Made by a program: the position numbers and the translations under genes. The notes under the pieces were generated by a model. The model searched no databases, was not told where the DNA came from, and saw only the letters and a list, made by a program, of their open reading frames with translations. Positions 8,088 to 15,956 of a stretch of DNA of 64,000 nucleotides are shown piece after piece (position 1 is the stretch's first letter; each line of letters opens with the position of its first letter). Source of the stretch: Actinospica robiniae DSM 44927 (GTDB taxonomy: Bacteria; Actinomycetota; Actinomycetes; Streptomycetales; Catenulisporaceae); assembly GCF_000504285.1 (NCBI RefSeq), contig NZ_KI632511.1:8724154-8788153 (forward strand), given 5' to 3'.

Positions 8088-8391
8088 ACCCGCCGGGGCG
8101 CGAGCGCAGGATCCTGCCCTGAGGCGGGGGGTTCTCGGCGTCGGGCATGCGCAGCACGATCAGCGTTGTGGCGGGGGCGCAACCGGCGAGAACGAAATCC
8201 TGCGACAGCCCACCCCACACCACCGCCGGTTGCACCCCCGCCACAACGCTGATAGCCCCCGGGTGACCGACGCCGAGAACCCCCCGCCGAACCCCACCCC
8301 CACCAACCCGACCACCCACGACACCCCAACCCGACAACGCCCACCCCTCGGCGGAGGGCCCGCCAGCGGCGCCTTTGACTTTGATCTTCCC
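8088..8391 (-). repeat. right inverted arm of element 1
   Basis: Reverse complement of 6320-6623 at roughly 98 percent identity by eye. It contains the same nested hairpin (about 8124-8287). One single-base insertion occurs in the apical loop region and a T replaces G in one GTCGGGCA copy. Confidence 0.85.
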
Positions 8392-8430
8392 ATCCACCCC
8401 ATCCATCCACCCCATCCATCCATCACCCAG
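8391..8430. repeat. 13-bp tandem repeat at the outer edge of the right arm
   Basis: CATCCACCCCATC occurs twice in tandem (8391-8403, 8404-8416), followed by a partial CATCCATC copy. It abuts the right end of element 1 and could be slippage at, or a target for, the boundary. Confidence 0.7.
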
Positions 8431-8517
8431 CCGCCACCCCACCCCAACTCGCCGCAACCGACCCCGCAGCCGCCGAACAGATCACAACCGAACAGATCAC
8501 CAACTAGCGTCAGGCGA

Positions 8518-8558
8518 GGTCTCCGGCAAAAGTGGTCTCCGGCAAAAGTGATCTCCGG
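8518..8558. repeat. 16-bp tandem repeat before the uridine-kinase-like gene
   Basis: GGTCTCCGGCAAAAGT is present twice in tandem (8518-8533, 8534-8549) with a third partial copy GATCTCCGG. It ends 15 bases before the start codon of the next gene, so copy number could affect its 5' leader. Confidence 0.8.
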
Positions 8559-8573
8559 TGGAAGGATCGTCAG

Positions 8574-9212
8574 ATGCGAGCGCGACCGATCTCACCGGAC
8601 CTACTTGTCGAACACATCGCCGAGGCCGTCGACAGCCTGTCGCGGCCTCCGGGGACGCGGTTGGCGGTGGGGATCGACGGAGCCGGCCCGACCGGCACCG
8701 ACGTCCTCGCCGAGCGGCTGGTGGAGGCATTGCGGCTGCGCGGCCGGCAGGCGGTGCACGTAGCCGCCCGCGACTACCTGCGCCCGGCCTCGCTGCGGTT
8801 CGAGCTCGGGCGCCACGATCCAGACGTGTTCTATACCGAGTGGCTCGACCTCAAGGCGCTCGACCGGGAGGTCTTGGCGCCGATCGGCCCGGACGGTAAC
8901 GGCATGGTGCTGCCGCGGCTCTGGGACGCCGCGGCCGACCGGGCTTATCGCGCGCAGTACGTGCAGCTCGGTCCCGGCGGCGTTGTCCTGGTGGAGGGCT
9001 CGTTGTTGTTCGGGGTCGGCCTGGCCTTCGATCTGACGGTTCATCTATCCATGTCAGCCGCCGCGCTCGCGCGTCGCACCGCCGATGAGGACGCGTGGAC
9101 GCTGCCGGCTTACCAGCGCTACGAGGAGGAACAGCAGCCGGTGGAGACGTCCGACATCGCGGTGCGCTGCGACGATCCGCGCCACCCGGCGATCGTCACG
9201 CGCGACGAGTGA
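8574..9212 (+). CDS. uridine-kinase-like P-loop protein with degenerate Walker A
   Basis: About 212 residues resembling actinobacterial uridine kinase/phosphoribulokinase-type NTPases. The order is an N-terminal nucleotide-binding strand, then the lid-like YLRPASLRFE region, VLVEGSLLF, and a C-terminal acidic tail. The P-loop position reads GIDGAGPTGTD (residues 33-43) where relatives have G-x-x-G-x-GKT: the catalytic Lys is replaced by Thr and the following Thr by Asp. Unless another residue substitutes, ATP phosphotransfer should be weak or absent. ATG at 8574 is preferred because GGAAGG precedes it; a GTG at 8532 would extend into the tandem repeat. Function unknown. Confidence 0.65.
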   Translation: MRARPISPDLLVEHIAEAVDSLSRPPGTRLAVGIDGAGPTGTDVLAERLVEALRLRGRQAVHVAARDYLRPASLRFELGRHDPDVFYTEWLDLKALDREVLAPIGPDGNGMVLPRLWDAAADRAYRAQYVQLGPGGVVLVEGSLLFGVGLAFDLTVHLSMSAAALARRTADEDAWTLPAYQRYEEEQQPVETSDIAVRCDDPRHPAIVTRDE

Positions 9213-9226
9213 GCCCGCAGTCGGGC

Positions 9227-10015
9227 CTAAGACCGGCGACGAGGCTTGCCGCGCTTCGGCGCCGCGGCCTTCTTGCGCGCCTCGCCGGACGGCCTTGCCG
9301 AACCTGATGCCTTAGACGTTCCCTTAGACGTTCCCTTAGACGTGGATTTAGAGGTGCCCTTGGCCGCACCCGCCCCCGCCGCCGCGTCCTGCTGCCGCCC
9401 GCCGCCGCGGGAGCTGTTCACCGTGCGTCCCCGTACGATCCCGATGAACTCCTCCACCAGGTCGGTCGTCTGCTCCTCCAGCCAGGACAGCGCGACCCGC
9501 GACTCCGGCGCGTCCGTCAGCGGCCGGTACGTCAGGTCTTTGCGGTGGTGCAGACGGGCCAGCGACTGCGGCACGACCAGCAGGCCCACCCCCGCCGCCA
9601 CCAGCTCGATCGCGTCGGCCGTGGTCTGCGGACGCTCGAGCGCGGGCCGGCCCGGGAACTCCGCCTCGGTCCAGTCAAGGCTGTCGTCGAGCGGGTGGAG
9701 CACGAGATAGTCGGCGAGGTCGGCGAGGCTCGCCTCGTCCACGGCCGCCACCTCGTGGTCCTTGGGCACGACCACCACCGCGGTCTCCGCGTACAGCGGG
9801 ATCGCGCTCAGGCCGGCCCGGTCGATCGGCAGCCGCAGCAGCGCCGCGTCCGCGCCGCCCTCGCGCAGCGTCGGCGCGGCCTCGGCCACCGGGAGCGGAA
9901 CGAGGTCGAGGGGCACGTCCGGCACCCGCTCCGCCCAGATCCGGACCCACTTGCCGGGGGTCACGCCCGGGACGTACCCGAGTCGGAATGAACCGGTCTG
10001 CTCCGTGCCTGTCAC
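9227..10015 (-). CDS. LysR-type substrate-binding-domain protein without HTH
   Basis: About 262 residues. Residues 8-200 have the periplasmic-binding-like fold of LysR effector domains (RLGYVPGVTPGKW, DAALLRLPID, VAAGVGLLVVPQSLA). The usual N-terminal helix-turn-helix is absent. The C-terminus is a Lys/Ser/Thr/Gly-rich repetitive tail (KGTSKSTSKGTSKGTSK, then KKAAAPKRGKPRRRS) that could bind nucleic acid. Because the gene is divergent from a DUF5997 gene with a 58-bp gap, an arrangement I know from Streptomyces, the two probably act together, perhaps with DUF5997 supplying DNA binding. GTG at 10015 is chosen; the longer upstream frame runs antisense through the neighbour. Confidence 0.75.
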   Translation of the reverse strand: MTGTEQTGSFRLGYVPGVTPGKWVRIWAERVPDVPLDLVPLPVAEAAPTLREGGADAALLRLPIDRAGLSAIPLYAETAVVVVPKDHEVAAVDEASLADLADYLVLHPLDDSLDWTEAEFPGRPALERPQTTADAIELVAAGVGLLVVPQSLARLHHRKDLTYRPLTDAPESRVALSWLEEQTTDLVEEFIGIVRGRTVNSSRGGGRQQDAAAGAGAAKGTSKSTSKGTSKGTSKASGSARPSGEARKKAAAPKRGKPRRRS

Positions 10016-10073
10016 CCGGTCAGGGTACCGGCCCTGGTCGGAGCCGCCGCGCGCGGTCGCTACTGTTGGACCT

Positions 10074-10514
10074 ATGAGTCCGCACAAGACCACCCAGACG
10101 ATGAAGCCCGCGACGGCCGCGAAGAAGCTGGGCATCCACCTCCAGGCCGCCCCCGCCGAGTTCCAAGAGGGTGTCGTCTCGCGCGACGAGCTCAACGCGC
10201 TGCAGGCGGACCCGCCGCAGTGGCTGCGCGACCTGCGCCGGGACGGCCCGCACCCGCGCGAGGTGTCCGCCGCCAGGCTCGGCGTCTCCATCGCCGGGCT
10301 CGCCCGCGGCGGGGTCACCGAGCCGCTGACCACCGAGCAGATCGAGCAGCTCAAGGCGGAGGAGCCGGAGTGGCTGGCGCACGAGCGCTCCACCCAGGCT
10401 GAGTTCCGCCGCGAGACCGTCCGGATCAAGGAGAAGCACCGTGCCGACGCGGCGAAGGCGAGTGAGCGGGCCCAGGGCGCTGGACCTGCCCGGCCGCGCC
10501 GTTCCCCGCGGTGA
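10074..10514 (+). CDS. DUF5997 family protein
   Basis: 146 residues. The conserved block KPATAAKKLGIHL, AEFQEGVVSRDEL, RLGVSIAGLARGGVT and EPLTTEQIEQLKAE identifies the actinobacterial DUF5997 family. The AARLGVSIAGLARGG segment has a helix-turn-helix-like look. It is divergent from the HTH-less LysR-domain gene, so the pair may form a split regulator (inference). The last 20 residues (AKASERAQGAGPARPRRSPR) are encoded by the first unit of a 92-98-bp tandem repeat, so the tail may be recent and not conserved. Confidence 0.75.
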   Translation: MSPHKTTQTMKPATAAKKLGIHLQAAPAEFQEGVVSRDELNALQADPPQWLRDLRRDGPHPREVSAARLGVSIAGLARGGVTEPLTTEQIEQLKAEEPEWLAHERSTQAEFRRETVRIKEKHRADAAKASERAQGAGPARPRRSPR

Positions 10515-10728
10515 TCAGCTGAGATGACGGCCGGGCCGAGGCGGTGAAGGTGAGTGAGCGGGCCCAGGGCCCAGGGTGCCGGGCCTGCCCGGCCGCGCCG
10601 TTCCCCGCGGTGATCAGCTGAGATAACGGCCGGCTGAGGCGGCGAAGGTGAGTGAGCGGGCCCAGGGCCCAGGGCGCCGGGCCTGCCCGGCCGCGCCGTT
10701 CCCCGCGGTGATCAGCTGAAATAACCTC
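10453..10728. repeat. three-copy tandem repeat, about 92-98 bp
   Basis: Units each contain AGTGAGCGGGCCCAGGGC, then CCTGCCCGGCCGCGCCG and CCCCGCGGTGATCAGCTGA. The AGTGAGCG word starts at 10461, 10553 and 10651. Unit 1 overlaps the end of the DUF5997 gene and units 2-3 are intergenic. Each unit holds CCGCGG and TGATCA palindromes. The copy with the shorter CCCAGGGC run explains the 92 versus 98 spacing. Confidence 0.9.
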
Positions 10729-10801
10729 GAAGCCGGCCGGGTCGGTCATTTACCATGAGCGCGAACGCAGTGTTCTGGCGACTGATCGAGAGGTGCGCGC
10801 G

Positions 10802-13330
10802 GTGACGATTCCGGAGAAGCCGTCCGTCAACGGCTTGGACGACAAGTGGGCACGTAGTTGGGCCGACGCTGGCGTCTACCGGTTCGTACCCGCCGCCGTA
10901 CGCGAGCAGGTCTACTCGATCGACACGCCGCCGCCGACCGCGTCCGGCTCCCTGCACGTCGGGCACGTGTTCTCCTACACCCAGACGGACATCCTCGCGC
11001 GCTATCAGCGGATGCGCGGCAAGCACGTGTTCTACCCGATGGGCTGGGATGACAACGGCTTGCCGACGGAGCGGCGGGTGCAGAACTACTACGGCGTGCG
11101 GTGCGAGCCGTCGCTGCCGTACGACCCGGACTTCGTCGCGCCCGAGCTGGTGGGCAAGAAGGGCCGGCAGCAGCCGCTCCCGCTCGCGCGCCGCAACTTC
11201 GTCGAGCTCTGCGAGGTGCTGACGACCGAGGACGAGAAGGTGTTCGAGCACCTGTGGCGTCGCCTCGGTCTGTCCGTGGACTGGTCGATGACGTACACGA
11301 CCATCGGGGCGAAGGCGCAGAAGGTCTCGCAGACGGCTTTCCTGCGGCTGCTCAGTCGCGGCGAGGCGTATCAGTCCGAGGCCCCGACGATGTGGGACGT
11401 GGACTTCGGCACGGCGGTGTCGAACGCGGAGATGGTGGACAAGGACCAGCAGTCCGCCTACCACCGGCTGCGCTTCACCGTCGACGGCGCGCCCGTGCAG
11501 ATCGAGACCACCCGGCCGGAGCTGCTGGCCGCCTGCGTGGCACTGGTCGCGCACCCGGATGACGCCCGCTACCAGGCGTTGTTCGGCAAGGAGGCGGTCA
11601 CGCCGCTGTTCGGCGTGCGCGTCCCGGTGCTGGCGCACCCGCTCGCCCAGGTGGACAAGGGCTCGGGCATCGCGATGGTCTGCACCTTCGGCGACCAGAC
11701 CGATGTGGTCTGGTGGCGCGAGCTCGGCCTGGCCACGCGCACGATCATCGGCCGGGACGGACGCCTGCTGCAGCTGGACTTCAGCGAGATCCCTTGCCAG
11801 GAACCGGAGAAGGCCGCCAGCGCCTACGCCGGTCTGGTGGGGCTGAGCGCGACGCAGGCGCGCAAGGCCGTCGTGGCCCTGCTGGAGCAGGCCGGGGCGA
11901 TCGAGGGCGCGCCGCGGCCGATCGTGCACCCGGTCAAGTTCTACGAAAAGGGCGACCGGCCGCTGGAGATCGTGAGCTCGCGGCAGTGGTTCGTGCGGAC
12001 GGTGCGGGACAAGGAAGCGCTACTGGCCCGCGGTGGGCGGATCACCTGGCACCCGGCGCACATGAAGGCCCGGTACGACGACTGGGTGCGCAACCTCAAC
12101 GCGGACTGGCTGATCAGCCGGCAGCGGTACTTCGGCGTGCCGTTCCCGCTGTGGTACCCGCTCGGTGCCGACGGCGAGCCCGACTACGCACACCCGCTCG
12201 TGCCCGACGAGGCCGAGCTCCCGGTGGATCCGCAGAGCGCGGTCCCGGCCGGCTACACCGAGGAGCAGCGCGGCACGCCCGGCGGCTTCGTCGGCGAACC
12301 GGACGTCATGGACACCTGGGCGACCTCCTCGCTCACCCCGCAGCTGGCTTGCGGGTGGCTGGACGACCCGGAGCTGTACGCGGTCACCTACCCGATGGAC
12401 CATCGTCCGCAGGCCCACGACATCATCCGCACCTGGCTTTTCTACACGGTCGTGCGCTCGCATCTGGAGGCCGACGCCACCCCGTGGCGCCACGCCGCGA
12501 TCTCCGGCTTCATCCTGGATCCGGACCGGAAGAAGATGTCGAAGTCGCAGGACAACGTGATCACGCCGGCGCACCTGATCGACGAGTACGGCCCGGACGG
12601 CGTGCGCTACTGGGCCGCGCTCGGGCGTTCCGGCACGGACATGACGTTCGAGCCGCAGCAGATGAAGGTGGGTCGCAGGCTCGCGACCAAGATGCTCAAC
12701 GCGGCGAAGTTCGTCTACTCCTTCGGCGAGCCGTCTGCGGACGCGCAGGTCACCGACCCGCTCGATCAGGCGCTGCTGCGGACGTACGCCGAGACCGTAG
12801 CCGAGGCGACCAAGGCTCTGGATGCCTTCGATTACACGTCCGCGCTGGTGACGGCCGAGCGGTTCTTCTGGACGTTCTGCGACGACTACGTCGAGCTGGT
12901 GAAGGACCGTGCCTATGCGGGCTCGGATTCTGCCCGGCTGACGCTGCGCCACGCGCTCAACGGCGTGGTCCAGCTGCTCGCGCCGTTCATCCCGTTCACC
13001 ACCGAAGAGGTCTGGTCCTGGACGCACGAGGGCTCGGTGCATCTGACGCGGTGGCCGGAGCCCGACGTGGCCGACGACGCGGCCGAAGCAGCAGCGCCGC
13101 TCGGGCTGCTGAGCCTCGCCTCGGAGGTGATCGGCGCGATCCGCCGGGCCAAGACGGCGGAGAAGCTCTCGATGCGCGCCGATGTCAGCACGGTGATCAT
13201 CACCGCCGACGAGGTGCGGATCGAGGCGATCCGCACCTTCGAGCGCGACGTGCGGGCAGCCGGCCACATCGGCGAGATCGCGTATGAGGCCGGGGGAGAG
13301 CTCGACGTCAAGCTCGTGTCGGCACTGTAG
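10802..13330 (+). CDS. valS: valine--tRNA ligase
   Basis: Class I aminoacyl-tRNA synthetase of about 842 residues, charging tRNA-Val with valine. The HIGH-type motif appears as PPPTASGSLHVGHVF (about residue 50) and the KMSKS loop as DRKKMSKSQDN (about residue 580). The editing (CP1) domain contains IETTRPELLAA. The C-terminal anticodon-binding region is present, but the long C-terminal coiled coil of E. coli ValS is absent, as is usual for this shorter actinobacterial type. GTG at 10802 is preferred to GTG at 10793 because GAGAGG lies 8 bases before 10802. It is an essential housekeeping gene. Confidence 0.93.
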   Translation: MTIPEKPSVNGLDDKWARSWADAGVYRFVPAAVREQVYSIDTPPPTASGSLHVGHVFSYTQTDILARYQRMRGKHVFYPMGWDDNGLPTERRVQNYYGVRCEPSLPYDPDFVAPELVGKKGRQQPLPLARRNFVELCEVLTTEDEKVFEHLWRRLGLSVDWSMTYTTIGAKAQKVSQTAFLRLLSRGEAYQSEAPTMWDVDFGTAVSNAEMVDKDQQSAYHRLRFTVDGAPVQIETTRPELLAACVALVAHPDDARYQALFGKEAVTPLFGVRVPVLAHPLAQVDKGSGIAMVCTFGDQTDVVWWRELGLATRTIIGRDGRLLQLDFSEIPCQEPEKAASAYAGLVGLSATQARKAVVALLEQAGAIEGAPRPIVHPVKFYEKGDRPLEIVSSRQWFVRTVRDKEALLARGGRITWHPAHMKARYDDWVRNLNADWLISRQRYFGVPFPLWYPLGADGEPDYAHPLVPDEAELPVDPQSAVPAGYTEEQRGTPGGFVGEPDVMDTWATSSLTPQLACGWLDDPELYAVTYPMDHRPQAHDIIRTWLFYTVVRSHLEADATPWRHAAISGFILDPDRKKMSKSQDNVITPAHLIDEYGPDGVRYWAALGRSGTDMTFEPQQMKVGRRLATKMLNAAKFVYSFGEPSADAQVTDPLDQALLRTYAETVAEATKALDAFDYTSALVTAERFFWTFCDDYVELVKDRAYAGSDSARLTLRHALNGVVQLLAPFIPFTTEEVWSWTHEGSVHLTRWPEPDVADDAAEAAAPLGLLSLASEVIGAIRRAKTAEKLSMRADVSTVIITADEVRIEAIRTFERDVRAAGHIGEIAYEAGGELDVKLVSAL

Positions 13331-13345
13331 CGAGCCGGGGCCTTC

Positions 13346-15310
13346 TCACTCCTCGAGTGCGAAGGACTCAGCCTGCAGCCGGTACATCTCGGCGTAGTGG
13401 CCGGCGGCCTGCATCAGCTGCGCGTGCGTCCCCTCCTCGATGATCCGGCCGTGGTCGAGCACGATGATCCGGTCGGCGTGGCGGACGCTGTTCATCCGAT
13501 GGGTGATCAGGATGACGGTGCGGCCCTCGGCCAGGGTCATCACCGTCTCGAACGCCTTCTGCTCCGCCTTCGGGTCCAGGCTGGCGGTGGGCTCGTCGAG
13601 CAGGAGGACGGGCGCGTCCCGGAGGAAGCTGCGGGCCAGCGCGATCTTCTGCCACTGGCCGCCGCTCAGGTTCACCCCGCCGAAGAACTCGCTGGCGATC
13701 AGCGTGTCCAGGCCCTGCTTGAGCTCCTCGATCACGGTGTCGGCCCCGCCGCGCTGGGCTGCGACCAGCACCGCCTCGTCGTCGTGTTCGACGTCGGGGC
13801 GGCCGACGGCGATGTTCCACCGCGCCGTGAACGGCCAACGCTCGAAGCTCTGCGGCAGCAGGCCCACGTGTGTGGCGGCGGCCGGGCGGTTGAGCTCCGT
13901 GAGCGGCACGCCGTCCCACAGCAGCTGACCCTCGGTGGGCAGGTACAGGCCGGTGATCAGTTTGGCCAGCGTGGTCTTGCCCGAACCGTTCTCGCCGACG
14001 AAGGCGATCACCTCACCGGCCTGGATCTTCAGGTCGAGGTCGCTGATCGCGGCCGTTTCCTTGTTCGGGTAACGGAACGTCAGGCCGCGTGCCTCGATCA
14101 CCTCCGGCGGACCCTGCGGAGCCGGTGTGTCGTCGGGGATGCGCGCGTGTTCCGCCTGCTCGATCGCGTCGGCGAGGTCGATCAGATAGAGGCCGTACTC
14201 CACCGTCGAATTCAGCGCCGAGATCATGCCCGCGAGTTCTCCGGTGCCCTTGCCGATGGCGAATACCGCCGTGCCCGCGGTGGCCAGCGGGATCTGGCCG
14301 TGCCAGGCCAGGTAGCCGAGCACGATGTAGGTCAGTGCCGTGGTCGTCCCGGCGATGGTCCGGGAGACCAGCGAGGCCTTCGCCGCGTAGCGGGCGAGCC
14401 GTGCCTGCTCGGCCTCGTTGTGCTCGGAGAGCCGGTCGTGGTGCGCGAGCAGCAGTTTGCCCACACCGTGCAGCCGCACCTCCTCGGCCGGCTCCTGATC
14501 GACCATCAGCTGGGTGAGCCGGGTCTGCTGCCGCACCTTGGCCAGCCACTTGAGCCGGGAGGCGTTGCGGCGCCGGGTGATCACCAGCGTGGCCACGCCG
14601 TCCGGGATGACGGCCAGGATCAGCAGCGGCACCAACTCCCATTTCAGTGCTGCCAGTACGCCCGCGGCGGCGGCGATACCGGCCGCCGCGGTGATCAGCG
14701 CCGAGATCTGTTCGAGCATGTACTCGGCCCATCCCGCGCCGAATTGTGCGGCGGCGATGAGGTCTTTGAATTCGGGCTGCTGGAAGCGAAGCAGCTCGAC
14801 CCGCACCGCGCGCTCAAGCAGCTCCCGGTAGGCGAGCCGGGCCACCTTCGGGCGCAGTGCGCCGCTCGCGGCCCGTCCGGCCACGCCCAGCAGCGCGGCG
14901 CACATCGCTGCCGCGCCGACCACCAGCAGCGAGGGGATGGCCGCACGCACCCGGCCGGGGGTCGGGCCCTCTGCCAGCAGCGAGACCAGCACCCGTTGGG
15001 TGGCCAGCAGGCCGAACGCGGTGAAGACGCCGTTGGCGATCTGGCAGGCCAACAGCGTCACCACCGCCCGGGCGTCCGTGCGCCAGGACAGCCGCAGACA
15101 CAGCCCCATCACCTCGGGCAGCCGGCGGCTGAGCGTGCGCAGGGACATGTTCACGAATTCTTCGTCGTGCCGGTTCCATCCGGCCGACCACTTGTAGCCG
15201 GTGCCGAAGAGCGGATCCGCGTGCTCCGCCCCCGGTTCGGCCTCGTCCACGATGTCGGCGGGCTCGGGTTCCTCTCCGATGCCCTCGGCAGCCCCCAAGG
15301 CGGCCGTCAT
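13346..15310 (-). CDS. ABC exporter, membrane domain fused to ATPase
   Basis: 654 residues. A soluble acidic N-terminal extension of about 60 residues precedes the six-helix membrane domain (about 75-370). The ATPase has Walker A GENGSGKTT, signature LSGGQWQK, Walker B VLLLDEPTASLD and switch His in ITHRMNS. It is similar in style to the pair at 0.9-4.5 kb but stands alone, so it may homodimerise. It converges on valS with 15 bp between stops and is divergent from a nucleotidyltransferase-fold gene. Substrate unknown. Confidence 0.85.
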   Translation of the reverse strand: MTAALGAAEGIGEEPEPADIVDEAEPGAEHADPLFGTGYKWSAGWNRHDEEFVNMSLRTLSRRLPEVMGLCLRLSWRTDARAVVTLLACQIANGVFTAFGLLATQRVLVSLLAEGPTPGRVRAAIPSLLVVGAAAMCAALLGVAGRAASGALRPKVARLAYRELLERAVRVELLRFQQPEFKDLIAAAQFGAGWAEYMLEQISALITAAAGIAAAAGVLAALKWELVPLLILAVIPDGVATLVITRRRNASRLKWLAKVRQQTRLTQLMVDQEPAEEVRLHGVGKLLLAHHDRLSEHNEAEQARLARYAAKASLVSRTIAGTTTALTYIVLGYLAWHGQIPLATAGTAVFAIGKGTGELAGMISALNSTVEYGLYLIDLADAIEQAEHARIPDDTPAPQGPPEVIEARGLTFRYPNKETAAISDLDLKIQAGEVIAFVGENGSGKTTLAKLITGLYLPTEGQLLWDGVPLTELNRPAAATHVGLLPQSFERWPFTARWNIAVGRPDVEHDDEAVLVAAQRGGADTVIEELKQGLDTLIASEFFGGVNLSGGQWQKIALARSFLRDAPVLLLDEPTASLDPKAEQKAFETVMTLAEGRTVILITHRMNSVRHADRIIVLDHGRIIEEGTHAQLMQAAGHYAEMYRLQAESFALEE

Positions 15311-15331
15311 CCCCCGCGCTCCTCACGGTCC

Positions 15332-15361
15332 ATGCCGGGCTCTTACCCGGAGTCTCGGCAT
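15332..15361. promoter_or_regulatory. inverted repeat in the divergent ABC/nucleotidyltransferase promoter
   Basis: ATGCCG and CGGCAT arms are 18 bases apart, with CCGGG/CCCGG nested between them. CATAAT at 15359-15364 lies 8 bases before the GTG of the rightward gene, consistent with a leaderless transcript controlled at this site. Confidence 0.35.
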
Positions 15362-15371
15362 AATCAAGCGG

Positions 15372-15956
15372 GTGACCACTGACGCTGAGATCCTCGAGCA
15401 ACAACGCGCCCTCCAACGCGAGGCGGATTCCGCCGTAGCCGAACTGGGCCTTGACACGGCCCTGGCGGCCTTCGGCGACGCCGTGCGCACCGGCAGTTCG
15501 GCGCTCGGACTGATGGTCCGCCCGGACATCGACATCACCGTGTGCTGCCATGCCCTGGACGCCGCGATCATCGGAGACGTGATCGACCTCGGCGGGCGGC
15601 TGGCCCGGCACGACCACGTCCGCCGCGTGCTCTTCCGCGACGACACCGGCTCCTGGAACGGGGAGCCGGAGCAGTATCCGGACGGCGTCTACCTCGGCCT
15701 GGGCTTCCGCGCCGGCGCCACCGGCCGGGAGTGGAACGCGGACATCTGGTTCGTCGACGAGCCGGACCGGCAGCCGGATCTCGCGCATCTGCGCACCCTG
15801 CCGTCCCGGCTCACCGACGAGGCCCGGGTGACGATCCTGCGGATCAAGCACGCGCGCTCGGCGAGCGGCGCGACGATCTACGAGGCCGTACTCGACGCCG
15901 GCGTGGGCTCGCCGGAGGAATTCGACGCCTGGCTCGCGGCCGCCGGCTCCCGCTGA
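15372..15956 (+). CDS. uncharacterised nucleotidyltransferase-fold protein
   Basis: About 194 residues, not assigned to a named family. It carries a nucleotidyltransferase signature: TGSSALGLMVRPDIDIT fits the hG[GS]-x(n)-DxD pattern, and a third carboxylate is likely in NADIWFVD. Such proteins transfer NMP to small molecules or proteins, or act as antitoxin/toxin modifiers. Given the ABC exporter divergent to it, a drug-modifying role is possible but unproven. GTG at 15372 with a -10 just upstream suggests leaderless translation. The last 79 bases overlap the 3' end of the convergent MFS gene. Confidence 0.6.
   Translation: MTTDAEILEQQRALQREADSAVAELGLDTALAAFGDAVRTGSSALGLMVRPDIDITVCCHALDAAIIGDVIDLGGRLARHDHVRRVLFRDDTGSWNGEPEQYPDGVYLGLGFRAGATGREWNADIWFVDEPDRQPDLAHLRTLPSRLTDEARVTILRIKHARSASGATIYEAVLDAGVGSPEEFDAWLAAAGSR

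Larger units (their letters stand above)
6320..8391. mobile_element. element 1: DUF222-HNH gene between long hairpin-rich inverted repeats
   Basis: A 2.07-kb unit made of a left arm (6320-6623), one gene on the + strand (6762-7988) and a right arm (8088-8391) that is the reverse complement of the left with only about six differences. Each arm folds into a nested hairpin of its own. About 100 bp separate each arm from the gene or its promoter. No transposase is present; the HNH endonuclease is the only protein. No clear target-site duplication is visible at the outer ends. The layout suggests a mobile or formerly mobile unit dependent on the nuclease; that role is inference. Confidence 0.6.

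Noticed and set aside
6280-8400. Target-site duplication or integrase at element 1
   Set aside because: No flanking direct repeat of clear length and no recombinase gene; boundary remains undefined.
7966-8457. Long antisense frame covering the right arm
   Set aside because: It is the mirror image of the left-arm frame, Gly/Trp-rich low complexity, no start context.
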